Source: VFMC01 sp037130535
GTDB lineage: Bacteria; Actinomycetota; Acidimicrobiia; Acidimicrobiales; Ilumatobacteraceae
Assembly: GCA_037130535.1 (NCBI GenBank)
Contig: JBAXSU010000017.1
Coordinates: 1 to 29,160 of the forward strand
Length of the DNA: 29,160 nucleotides
Direction: 5' to 3'
Shown here: one piece after another, positions 22,927-29,160 of the stretch
Layout: the number at the start of each line of letters is the position of its first letter
How positions within the stretch are numbered: position 1 is the stretch's first letter
The notes under the pieces: generated by a model
What the model was told of the DNA's origin: nothing
The model's input: the letters and a program-made list of their open reading frames with translations, nothing else
The model's database searches: none
Translations under genes and position numbers: made by a program

Positions 22927-25034
22927 GTGCGCATGGTGCGTGCCCCGGCGGTGGCGTTGGCAGCGCTGCTGCGCGCCACGAACGCCTCGGCACCGGCGGG
23001 CTCGCCGAGCAGATAGCCCTGCACCATGTCGCAGCCGAGCACCCGCAACCGGTGCAACTGGTCGGCCGACGTGACCCACTCGGCCACCACCTGCATGTCG
23101 AGCGCATGGGCGAGCTGGATGATGGCCCGCACGATGGGGTCGTCGTCGTTGCTGACCCCGAGGTCGCGGGCCACCGTGCCGTCGAGTTTCAAGATGTTGG
23201 CGCCGCACTGACGCAACGCGGTGAGCGACGACACCCCCACGCCGAAGTTGTCGAGCGACAACTGCACCCCGACGCGGCGCAGGGCCTTGAGGGCGCGGGT
23301 GGTGCTGCCCTGCAGGTCGTGGATGGTGCGCTCGTCGACATCGAGTGTGAGTTGGGAGGGTTCGAGGTCCATCGAACGGGTGATGGCGAGGACGCGCTCG
23401 ACGAACGTGTCCTCCTGCAACTGCCGGGCCGAGACGTTCACGTGCACGCTGAACGACGAGTCGACCAGGCCGGCCGCCAGCCAGGCGCAGGCATCGCGGC
23501 AGGCCTGGGTGAGCACCCAGTCGCCGATGGGAACGATCGAGCCCGACTCGTCGGCGAGGTGGAGGAACTGCGCCGGGGTGAGCCGGCCGCGGGTGGGGTG
23601 GTTCCAGCGCAGCAGTGCCTCGGCCCCTACAGCACGGCCGCTGTGAGTGGACATGATGGGCTGGTAAGCGAGGACCAGTTCGTTGTTGGCGAGCGCCCGC
23701 TCGAGTTCGGCGCCGAGTTGGCGTTGCTCGGTGTTCTGGGCACGCATCGCTTCGGTGAAGATCTCGACTCGCGAGCGGCCGCGCCGCTTGGCGATGTACA
23801 TCGCCGCGTCGGCGTTGCGCAGCAGGGTGAGCGCCGCTTCGCTGCCCAGTTGCCCGTCGAGCATGGGCATGCTGCTGAGCGCCACACCGATGCTCACGCT
23901 GAGCTCTACCTCGACACCGCGGACCATCACGCGGCCGGAGAGGGCGACGCGCATCCGTTCGGCCACATCGAGCGCATCGTGTTCGTCGATCGTGCCGTCG
24001 CACAACACGACGAACTCGTCGCCACCGATGCGGGCCACCACGTCGCTGGGCCGGGTGGCGTGCACCAGACGGCGGGCCACCTGCACCAGCAGCGCGTCGC
24101 CCACATCGTGGCCGGCATTGTCGTTGGTGTCCTTCAGCTTGTCGAGGTCGAGGAACAGCAGTGCGATCTGACCACGACTGCCACGTACTCGCTCGAGCGC
24201 GTCGGCAGTGTTGCGCAACAGCAACACGCGGTTGGGAAGGCCGGTGAGCCCGTCGTGGGTGGCCTGGTGCAGCAGTTCGCTCTGTGTCCTGTTGCGCGAG
24301 GTGATATCGCGGATGACGCCACCCCAGTACTCGATGACGCCCTGTTCGTCGCGGCTGATGACGACATCGACGTCGAGCAGCCGCTCGACTCCGTCAGGGC
24401 TGCGGAACATGGTCTCGCCCGACCACTGCACCGTCGACGAGGCGGTGAGCAGCGCCCGGGGAATCTGGTCGCGCAAGGTCTGCAACAGGCTTCGCACCGC
24501 TGGGTCGCGCACCAGGTCGACCGAGTCGTCGACGCCGAACAGTCGGCGGGCTGCGGTGTTGCAGTACAGCGGGGCGCCGTTGCGGTCGAGGATGATGATC
24601 GAGTCGGACGACGGGTCGACCACGCCGAGCAGTCGTGTGAGCAGGCTGCGGTCGGCGATGGTGTCGGTGTCGTCGATGGCCACACCGGCATAGCCGACGT
24701 GGCGGCCTGCATCATCGAATTCGGCACTGGCGCTGGCGCGCACCCAGCGCAACTGCCCGTCGCGGTGCCACACCCGGAATGCCACGGTGAGGTCGGCCAC
24801 CTCGTCGGCGGCGGCCCGCCACGCAGTTTCGGCCACCGACCGGTCGGCGGGGTGGGCGTTGGTCCACGGAGTGGTGCGTGCCCCCGGTGTCTCCCCGCTC
24901 AGCGCGAGCGCGCGGAAGGCAGCGTTGGCCGCAGTGATGCGACCATCGCGGTCGGTGCGAAAGATCGCGACCGGCAGGGAGGGAAGCGTTTGCTCGATGT
25001 CGATTCCAGTCTCGGAAACTCGAGGAGTTGTCAC
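22917..25034 (-). CDS. PAS-PAS-GGDEF-EAL cyclic-di-GMP signalling protein
   Basis: This 705-residue cytoplasmic protein has two PAS domains (LPVAIFRTDRDGRITAANAAF; DSIIILDRNGAPLYCNTAARRLFG). The GGDEF domain has an intact RIGGDEFVVL active site and an RPSD inhibitory I-site five residues before it, so diguanylate cyclase activity is likely. The EAL domain keeps EALLRW, the Asn of HVNVSARQL, the Lys of LKLD and the Gln of GCDMVQGYL. Three metal or loop positions deviate: LDVDE replaces LEITE, LDNFGVG replaces DDFGTG, and AEWVTS replaces AEGVET. Phosphodiesterase activity is therefore doubtful. No membrane segments are seen. The start is GTG 25034, 18 nt after the PEBP gene stop; TATAGT at 25067-25062 inside the PEBP 3' end could be an internal -10 box with a 27-nt leader. 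Confidence 0.93.
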   Translation of the reverse strand: MTTPRVSETGIDIEQTLPSLPVAIFRTDRDGRITAANAAFRALALSGETPGARTTPWTNAHPADRSVAETAWRAAADEVADLTVAFRVWHRDGQLRWVRASASAEFDDAGRHVGYAGVAIDDTDTIADRSLLTRLLGVVDPSSDSIIILDRNGAPLYCNTAARRLFGVDDSVDLVRDPAVRSLLQTLRDQIPRALLTASSTVQWSGETMFRSPDGVERLLDVDVVISRDEQGVIEYWGGVIRDITSRNRTQSELLHQATHDGLTGLPNRVLLLRNTADALERVRGSRGQIALLFLDLDKLKDTNDNAGHDVGDALLVQVARRLVHATRPSDVVARIGGDEFVVLCDGTIDEHDALDVAERMRVALSGRVMVRGVEVELSVSIGVALSSMPMLDGQLGSEAALTLLRNADAAMYIAKRRGRSRVEIFTEAMRAQNTEQRQLGAELERALANNELVLAYQPIMSTHSGRAVGAEALLRWNHPTRGRLTPAQFLHLADESGSIVPIGDWVLTQACRDACAWLAAGLVDSSFSVHVNVSARQLQEDTFVERVLAITRSMDLEPSQLTLDVDERTIHDLQGSTTRALKALRRVGVQLSLDNFGVGVSSLTALRQCGANILKLDGTVARDLGVSNDDDPIVRAIIQLAHALDMQVVAEWVTSADQLHRLRVLGCDMVQGYLLGEPAGAEAFVARSSAANATAGARTMRTPV

Positions 25035-25052
25035 GAGAACGCCGCCACGCGC

Positions 25053-25748
25053 TCAGAGGCGACTATAGACGCCGGTGACCTGTGCTGTCATGAACGCCGA
25101 CCCCTGCACAGCGGCCAACAGATCGGCCCCGGCAGACCCGTCGCCGAGCTCCGTGCGCTGGGCCAACAGGTACACGGTGACCTGGTAGCGGTGGGTCTCG
25201 CCCACTGGTGGGCAGGGGCCAGAATAAGCCGTTCGGCCCATGCCGTTCACGCCGACCGAGGCGAACTCCGGAACGTCGCCCTCGCCGAGTCCGGTCGACA
25301 TCGGATCGATACCGGCCATCACCCAGTGCACGAATCCGGGAAGATCGAGGTCGGTCATGGCGACCGCGATCTCCTGCGTGCCGGCCGGCGCAGCATCCCA
25401 GGTGAGTGCCGGTGCCACATCGGGGCCGTCGCAGGTGTAGCGGGAATCGATGGCGAATTCATCGGCCCACGGGGCGGTGAGCGAGAAGCCAGCTGCTGCG
25501 CTGGTGGGTGCTGCCGTGGGTGGCATGGTGGGCGCGATGGTGGGCGCGATGGTGGGCGCGATGGTGGGCGGCAGGGTGAGGTCGAGGCCGCCGGTTTCGG
25601 CGACGGTCGGCATCACCGTGGTCGACACGCTCTCGGTCTGGTCGGGACGAGCCGGACGCAATGTGCGGCCGTCGTCGTTGCACCCGGCGGCCACCAGCGA
25701 GGTGACGACGAGCAACAGCGACGGGAGGGTCAGGCGACTCGGGGGCAC
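25053..25748 (-). CDS. PEBP-family (YbhB/YbcL-type) lipoprotein
   Basis: This 231-residue protein starts with a lipoprotein signal, MPPSRLTLPSLLLVVTSLVAAGC, whose lipobox VAAGC is strong. A Thr/Pro/Ala linker contains the repeated peptide PTIA. The phosphatidylethanolamine-binding-protein domain carries YTCDGPDVAPALTWDAAPAG, VAMTDLDLPGFVHWVMAGI and YSGPCPPVGETHRYQVTVYLL, the ligand-pocket motifs of the bacterial YbhB/YbcL group. Its biological role is not known; related proteins are proposed to bind small anionic ligands. I place the start at GTG 25748 because a TAGTAT -10 box ends exactly 7 nt upstream and the signal peptide then has normal length. A start at 25772 would add eight residues and swallow the promoter. 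Confidence 0.88.
   Translation of the reverse strand: MPPSRLTLPSLLLVVTSLVAAGCNDDGRTLRPARPDQTESVSTTVMPTVAETGGLDLTLPPTIAPTIAPTIAPTMPPTAAPTSAAAGFSLTAPWADEFAIDSRYTCDGPDVAPALTWDAAPAGTQEIAVAMTDLDLPGFVHWVMAGIDPMSTGLGEGDVPEFASVGVNGMGRTAYSGPCPPVGETHRYQVTVYLLAQRTELGDGSAGADLLAAVQGSAFMTAQVTGVYSRL
25525..25572. repeat. 12-bp tandem repeat, four copies, in the PEBP lipoprotein gene
   Basis: atggtgggcgcg (plus strand) is repeated perfectly at 25525, 25537 and 25549, with a fourth copy at 25561-25572 differing near its end. It is in frame and encodes the four-residue PTIA/PTMP units of the stalk between the lipid anchor and the PEBP domain. Copy-number change would alter stalk length without a frameshift. 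Confidence 0.9.
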
Positions 25749-25789
25749 GGAGGCGATACTACGGGCCGCCACTGGGTAGCGTTCACGCG
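25749..25789. promoter_or_regulatory. Divergent leaderless promoter pair (PEBP gene / mca)
   Basis: Only 41 bp separate the two GTG starts. On the minus strand TAGTAT (25761 to 25756) ends 7 nt before the PEBP GTG 25748. On the plus strand TAGCGT (25777-25782) ends 7 nt before the mca GTG 25790. Neither gene has a ribosome binding site. The two -10 boxes are 15 bp apart, so each would lie within or next to the other's core promoter, and mutual interference is likely. Confidence 0.55.
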
Positions 25790-26707
25790 GTGACCGATCT
25801 GTCGCTTTGCATGCTCACCGTGCACGCCCACCCCGACGACGAGGCGTCGAAGGGGGCTCCCACGTTGGCGATGTACGCCCAGCAGGGTGTGCGCACCGTG
25901 CTCGTGTGCTGCACCGGGGGTGAAGAGGGCGATCTGCAGAATCCAGGCCTGCGCGAACCGGGCCAGCCGTTCCACGGTCTCACGCCCGAGCAGGAGCGGG
26001 CACTGCTCGCCGAGGTGCGTCCGGGCGAGTTGGCCCGTTCCGCCGAGGTGATCGGGTTCCACCACGTCGAGATGCTCGGCTACCGCGACTCGGGCATGCC
26101 CGATTCGCCCGCCAACGAACATCCCGACTGCTTCCACGCAGCGCCGCTCGACGAGGCGGCGGCCCGACTGGTGGCGGTCATCCGGCGCGAGCGCCCGCAG
26201 GTGATCATCACCTACGGCGACGACCAGAAGGGCTATCCGCACCCCGACCACCTGAAGGTGCACGAGATCTCGGTGGCCGCATGGGACCGGGCGGGCGACG
26301 AGTCGTGGCGGCCCGACCTCGGTCAGGCGTGGCAGCCGTCGAAGCTCTATTACTCCACCTGGTCGAAGGCCCGCCTCATGGCAGTGCACGAGGGCATGCT
26401 GCGAATGCGCGGCGAGTCGCCATTCGACCAGGCCTGGCTCGACCGGCCGGGTGCCGACCACCGCATCACCACCAAACTCGACATCGGCGCTTACCTGTGG
26501 GCGCGCAGTGGGGCGCTGCGGGCGCACGCCACCCAGGTCGACCCCACCGAGGCGTGGTGGTTCGGCCTCGACGACCACGAGTTGGCCGAGGTGTATCCCT
26601 ACGAGGACTGGATCCTCGCCCGCTCGCTGGTGGGCATGCCTGCCGACGGCGAGGTCGAGGTCGACCTGTTCGCCGGCATCGTCGGTTCCGGTGTGGAGCG
26701 AGCCTGA
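25790..26707 (+). CDS. mca: Mycothiol S-conjugate amidase Mca
   Basis: Mca is a Zn-dependent amidase that cleaves mycothiol S-conjugates to GlcN-Ins and a mercapturic acid for export, a detoxification step specific to Actinobacteria. The 305-residue protein matches the LmbE/PIG-L fold with AHPDDEASKGA (13-23; His14, Asp16 and Asp17 at the metal site) and GYPHPDH (148-154). It also has CCTGGEEGDLQNP, SKLYYSTW, LRAHATQVDP and the C-terminal DLFAGI, which fit Mca better than its paralogue MshB. The GTG start 25790 is 7 nt after TAGCGT with no ribosome binding site. The stop overlaps the next gene as TGATG. MshB cannot be fully excluded, but the SKLYY and ATQVDP phrases favour Mca. Confidence 0.85.
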   Translation: MTDLSLCMLTVHAHPDDEASKGAPTLAMYAQQGVRTVLVCCTGGEEGDLQNPGLREPGQPFHGLTPEQERALLAEVRPGELARSAEVIGFHHVEMLGYRDSGMPDSPANEHPDCFHAAPLDEAAARLVAVIRRERPQVIITYGDDQKGYPHPDHLKVHEISVAAWDRAGDESWRPDLGQAWQPSKLYYSTWSKARLMAVHEGMLRMRGESPFDQAWLDRPGADHRITTKLDIGAYLWARSGALRAHATQVDPTEAWWFGLDDHELAEVYPYEDWILARSLVGMPADGEVEVDLFAGIVGSGVERA

Positions 26708-26940
26708 TGAGCAGCACCGTGCAGTACCGCGTCGCGTTCGGCAAGAACGACGAGGCCGTCGAGGGGCCCGACGACGCCGATGTGGTGGTCAGCGTGGCCG
26801 TGGCCGATGCTGCCACCGACCCGTCGGTGGCGTTCATGCAGGGCAAGCTGAAGGCCGTGGGCCACACCGGGGTGCTGTTCGAGGTGTTGCGCAGCGGCGA
26901 GGCGGCGGCCGTGCTCAGCCGGCTCGCATCGCGTCCCTGA
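26707..26940 (+). CDS. Small SCP2-like (sterol-carrier) protein
   Basis: This 77-residue protein resembles the central part of SCP2 domains: VVVSVAVADAATDPSVAFMQGKLKAVGHTGVLFEVL, where 'DPsvAFMQGKLKvxG' is the typical core strand-helix. SCP2 domains bind lipids or CoA esters; at this size the fold is a short version and may be incomplete. The ATG at 26707 overlaps the mca stop (TGATG), so it is probably translated by coupling. Its 3' end overlaps the convergent deacetylase gene by 26 nt. Its link with mycothiol metabolism is unknown. Confidence 0.7.
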   Translation: MSSTVQYRVAFGKNDEAVEGPDDADVVVSVAVADAATDPSVAFMQGKLKAVGHTGVLFEVLRSGEAAAVLSRLASRP

Positions 26941-27751
26941 GCGCCCGGTAGCCCGTCAGCACGGCACCGCTGTCGCGGATGAGTTCGGCCACCTCGGCGT
27001 CGGCGGTCATGAGGTGCAGGTCGCCGATCCACTCGTCGGCGCTGGGCGTGAGGGCGTGCACCTCGGGCGTGTCGGCGGCCGGTTGCACGTGCACCTCGGT
27101 CACCCCGGGTTGCAGAGTGCGCAGGGTCTGCAACAGTCGCTCGCGGCTGCCTGGCCGCCAGTCGTGGTCGAAGTGGTCGGGGAACAGCACCCCTTCGTCG
27201 GCGGCGAGTTGGCGGAACGGGAAGCCCGCCTGGTCGGTGCTGATGGTCGACGGCAGACGGATGGGCAGGCGGAACTCGACGGCCAGTTCCATGTACACAT
27301 CGAAGAACTCGGGGCGCAGGGTGATGGCGCTGAGGTGCGGGGCGAGATGGGTGACGTCGATGCCCCAGGCGATGGCCCGCTCGATCTGGGCGCGGCACTC
27401 GCGCAGCACCTCGGCCGGGTCGGCGTGTTCCCACAGGTCGGCCAGGTTGCGGGGGAAGCCGCCCTCGCCCGACAGCAGCGACGGGGCGTGGGTGATGGGC
27501 CCCCAGCGGTACTGGTCGTGCTCGCAGTTGAGTGTGAGGTGCACCCCGATGTCGTCGCCCGGCCGGTACCCGGCGACGGCATGGCGGGCCCACGGGGCAG
27601 GCACCATCAACGAGGCGCACGTGGCCAGGCCGTCGTGGATGGCGGCGTACACACCCAGGTTCGCGGCATGGCACGAGCCGAGGTCGTCGCACGAGATGAT
27701 CAACACCTTCGTGTCGGCCGGGTGGCCGAGCCGTTCCGCGAGCGAACTCAT
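26915..27751 (-). CDS. ChbG/YdjC-like carbohydrate deacetylase
   Basis: This 278-residue protein is of the YdjC/ChbG family, metal-dependent deacetylases acting on acetylated sugars such as chito-oligosaccharides. Family marks are LIISCDDLGSCHAAN (Asp22 and Asp23), the IGVHLTLNCEH strand with its His, and VTHLAPHLSAI in the position of the usual THxDSHxH. The last motif keeps both histidines but has Ala-Pro where Asp-Ser is usual, so the substrate or catalysis may differ. ATG 27751 is chosen because family homology begins at TKVLIISCDD and a TAGCGT box ends 7 nt upstream; the in-frame start at 27838 would overlap the nuclease gene. The protein has no signal peptide and should be cytoplasmic. 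Confidence 0.85.
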   Translation of the reverse strand: MSSLAERLGHPADTKVLIISCDDLGSCHAANLGVYAAIHDGLATCASLMVPAPWARHAVAGYRPGDDIGVHLTLNCEHDQYRWGPITHAPSLLSGEGGFPRNLADLWEHADPAEVLRECRAQIERAIAWGIDVTHLAPHLSAITLRPEFFDVYMELAVEFRLPIRLPSTISTDQAGFPFRQLAADEGVLFPDHFDHDWRPGSRERLLQTLRTLQPGVTEVHVQPAADTPEVHALTPSADEWIGDLHLMTADAEVAELIRDSGAVLTGYRALRDAMRAG

Positions 27752-27764
27752 CGCAGTCACGCTA
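27752..27764 (-). promoter_or_regulatory. Candidate leaderless promoter of the deacetylase gene, fused to an upstream stop codon
   Basis: On the minus strand TAGCGT (27764 to 27759) is followed by 7 nt and then ATG 27751. The TAG is the stop codon of the upstream nuclease gene. No Shine-Dalgarno sequence is present. Confidence 0.45.
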
Positions 27765-28274
27765 GCCCGAGCACGCGCTCCAGAGGCCGAGGTTCGCCCG
27801 TTCCGCGGCGCGTGCGGCAGCCACGAACTCGTCGACATGGGCGACGTTGGGCGGGAAGGTGAGTAGCGCTGCGTATCCCTGCGCGACGATCTCGAGGTTC
27901 ACGAACAGTCCGTCGTCGGCGCGGTACACGTAGCCGAGCAGGCGGCCGTAGTCGTCGCGGGCCTCGACATCGCGCTCGATGCGCACTGCGGTGCCCTCGG
28001 GCAGCAACTGCTTCGTGAACGCCGACGCCTCGGGTCCGTAGCACTGCACCGGGGTGTCGGGTTTCACGGTCTCGGGAGTGTCGATGCCGATGAGGCGCAA
28101 CTTCTCGCGCTGTCCGTCGATGTCGACCTGCACGGTGTCGCCGTCGACCACCCGCACCACGGTGGCGTTCGCCCCGTCACGCGACACGGCCGCCTCGTCG
28201 CCGGTGCAGGCAGACGAGACGGCCGCGACAGCGAGCGTGACGGCGGCGGTGAGAGCGATCAGGTGGCGACGCAC
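27762..28274 (-). CDS. Thermonuclease-family lipoprotein (SNase domain)
   Basis: This 170-residue protein has a signal MRRHLIALTAAVTLAVAAVSSAC, the lipobox-like SSAC suggesting a lipoprotein. A single staphylococcal-nuclease domain carries VVRVVDGDTVQV, LRLIGIDTPET and DYGRLLGYVY, the positions of the Ca-binding Asp and the catalytic Arg, Glu and Arg. It degrades or nicks DNA/RNA outside the membrane if active. It resembles the nuclease domain at 13778-14767 but lacks the LTD domain and the long stalk, so the two are paralogues. The start is GTG 28274, 6 nt after TAGAAC. It lies 27 nt downstream of the thiolase stop on the same strand. Confidence 0.88.
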   Translation of the reverse strand: MRRHLIALTAAVTLAVAAVSSACTGDEAAVSRDGANATVVRVVDGDTVQVDIDGQREKLRLIGIDTPETVKPDTPVQCYGPEASAFTKQLLPEGTAVRIERDVEARDDYGRLLGYVYRADDGLFVNLEIVAQGYAALLTFPPNVAHVDEFVAAARAAERANLGLWSACSG

Positions 28275-28286
28275 CCGAGCGTTCTA
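28275..28286 (-). promoter_or_regulatory. Candidate -10 box of the small nuclease gene
   Basis: On the minus strand TAGAAC (28286 to 28281) ends 6 nt before the GTG at 28274. It sits in the 27-nt gap after the thiolase stop. Weak alone, it matches the pattern seen at other starts in the window. Confidence 0.35.
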
Positions 28287-28301
28287 CCGCCGGTCAGTGC
28301 C

Positions 28302-29160
28302 TCAGAGGCGCTCGATGATGGTGCCGGTGCCCAGACCGCCGCCGCAGCACATCGACACGAGGCCGTACTTGCCGCCGCTGCGCTCGAGTTCGTACAGCGC
28401 CTTGGTCATGAGGAACGCGCCGGTGCCGCCGAGCGGGTGGCCGAGGGCGATGGCGCCGCCGTTGGGGTTGGTCTTGGCCGGGTCGGCGCCGACTTCCTTC
28501 TGCCAGGCCAGCACCACCGAGGCGAACGCCTCGTTGATCTCGAACACGTCGATGTCGTCGATCGACAACCCGGTGCGAGCGAGCAGCTTCTGGGTGGCGT
28601 CGATGGGGCCGGTGAGCATGAACACCGGGTCGACGCCGACGAGGCACGTGTCGACGATGCGGGCACGCGGGCGCAGGCCCAACTCGGCGGCGCGCTCTTC
28701 GGTCATCAGCAGCACGGCAGCGGCGCCGTCGCTGATCTGGCTCGCGTTGCCGGCGGTGTGCACGCCGTTCTCGCGGGCGACGGGCTTCAGCGTGGCCAGC
28801 TTCTCCATCGTGGTCTCGCGCAGGCCTTCGTCGCGGCTGATGGTGCGGGTGTTGCCGGTGGGCTTGCCCTCGGCGTCGACCTCGGGCGACTCGACGGTGA
28901 CGTACTGGCCGTCGAAGCGGCCCTCTGCCCACGCCTGCGCGGCGCGCTGCTGGCTGGAGAAGCCGAACGCGTCGGTGTCGTCGCGGGTGATGCCCCAGTG
29001 GTCGGCGATGCGCTCGGCGCCCTCGAACTGGCTGGTCATCTCGTACTGCTCGAAGTAGGTGCGCGGGATGGGCACGCCGAGGCCGAGGTTCTTGTTGCCG
29101 TTGCTGCCGATGGGGATGCGGCTCATCACTTCCACACCGCAGGCGATGGCGATGTCGACC
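28302..29160 (-). CDS. Thiolase (acetyl-CoA C-acyltransferase), 5'-truncated by window edge
   Basis: This is the C-terminal 285 or so residues of a thiolase, normally about 390 residues; the N-terminus with the first catalytic Cys lies beyond the right edge. The visible part begins within ACGVEVMSRIPIG and continues through RDDTDAFGFSSQQRAAQA, GNASQISDGAAAVLLM, VFEINEAFASVVLAW, the catalytic-His motif GGAIALGHPLGGTGAFL and the catalytic-Cys motif SMCCGGGLGTGTIIE. It probably acts in beta-oxidation, thiolytically cleaving 3-ketoacyl-CoA, or in the reverse condensation. The acyl-CoA dehydrogenase elsewhere in the window suits the same pathway, though the two are not in one operon. Confidence 0.93.
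   Translation of the reverse strand, partial: VDIAIACGVEVMSRIPIGSNGNKNLGLGVPIPRTYFEQYEMTSQFEGAERIADHWGITRDDTDAFGFSSQQRAAQAWAEGRFDGQYVTVESPEVDAEGKPTGNTRTISRDEGLRETTMEKLATLKPVARENGVHTAGNASQISDGAAAVLLMTEERAAELGLRPRARIVDTCLVGVDPVFMLTGPIDATQKLLARTGLSIDDIDVFEINEAFASVVLAWQKEVGADPAKTNPNGGAIALGHPLGGTGAFLMTKALYELERSGGKYGLVSMCCGGGLGTGTIIERL

Noticed and set aside
23052..25793. 913-codon open frame on the plus strand opposite the GGDEF-EAL and PEBP genes
   Set aside because: It spans two well-supported minus-strand genes and a promoter region and has no motifs; a shadow of high GC content at third positions.

Overview
This is a gene-dense, high-GC chromosomal window with 20 protein-coding genes, two of them cut by the window edges. 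Several features point to an actinobacterium: a mycothiol S-conjugate amidase (Mca), the base composition, a sortase-like cell-wall anchor, and many start codons lying 6-8 nt downstream of a TAnnnT-type -10 box, as in leaderless actinobacterial transcripts. The gene set (LTD-domain nuclease, FAS1 protein with an MPNTG tail, ACAD11-like dehydrogenase, RecBCD rather than AdnAB alone) would suit a marine or freshwater Acidimicrobiia lineage, but that placement is inference. I saw no rRNA, tRNA, CRISPR array, insertion sequence or phage gene, and no gene-free stretch longer than 300 bases.

Region 1 (1-966, minus strand): a partial conserved hypothetical gene of the 'VDWS...DNTNNRF' type, with a NUDIX hydrolase upstream of it. 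Region 2 (1004-14767, plus strand) is the centrepiece: sbcD, sbcC, recC, recB, recD and a secreted/lipoprotein thermonuclease with a lamin-tail domain. All five junctions overlap (ATGA, ATGA, about 8 nt, 8 nt, GTGA), so both major double-strand-break end-processing machines, plus an exported nuclease, appear to form one translationally coupled transcription unit behind a single leaderless promoter. Region 3 (14853-19579, plus): a FAS1 surface protein, a molybdopterin/Fe-S oxidoreductase, a stand-alone FTR1-type iron permease behind a palindromic operator candidate, and a channel-like membrane protein.

Region 4 (19563-21498, minus): a three-gene unit of CPBP intramembrane metalloprotease, DUF971 protein and zinc-ribbon rhomboid protease. 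Region 5: an acyl-CoA dehydrogenase (plus, 21565-22893) facing a PAS-GGDEF-EAL protein (minus), which follows a PEBP-family lipoprotein gene. Region 6: Mca and a small SCP2-like protein (plus), divergent from the PEBP gene over about 40 bp. Region 7 (26915-29160, minus): a thiolase truncated by the window end, a second thermonuclease-type lipoprotein and a ChbG/YdjC-like deacetylase.

The clearest signals are the fused sbcDC-recCBD-nuclease operon, the repeated leaderless-promoter geometry (eight candidate cases), and two places where the TAG stop codon of one gene also forms the first three bases of the -10 box of the next. Nothing here is demonstrably a new defence system. The DNA-end-processing operon is the best candidate for a noteworthy arrangement.
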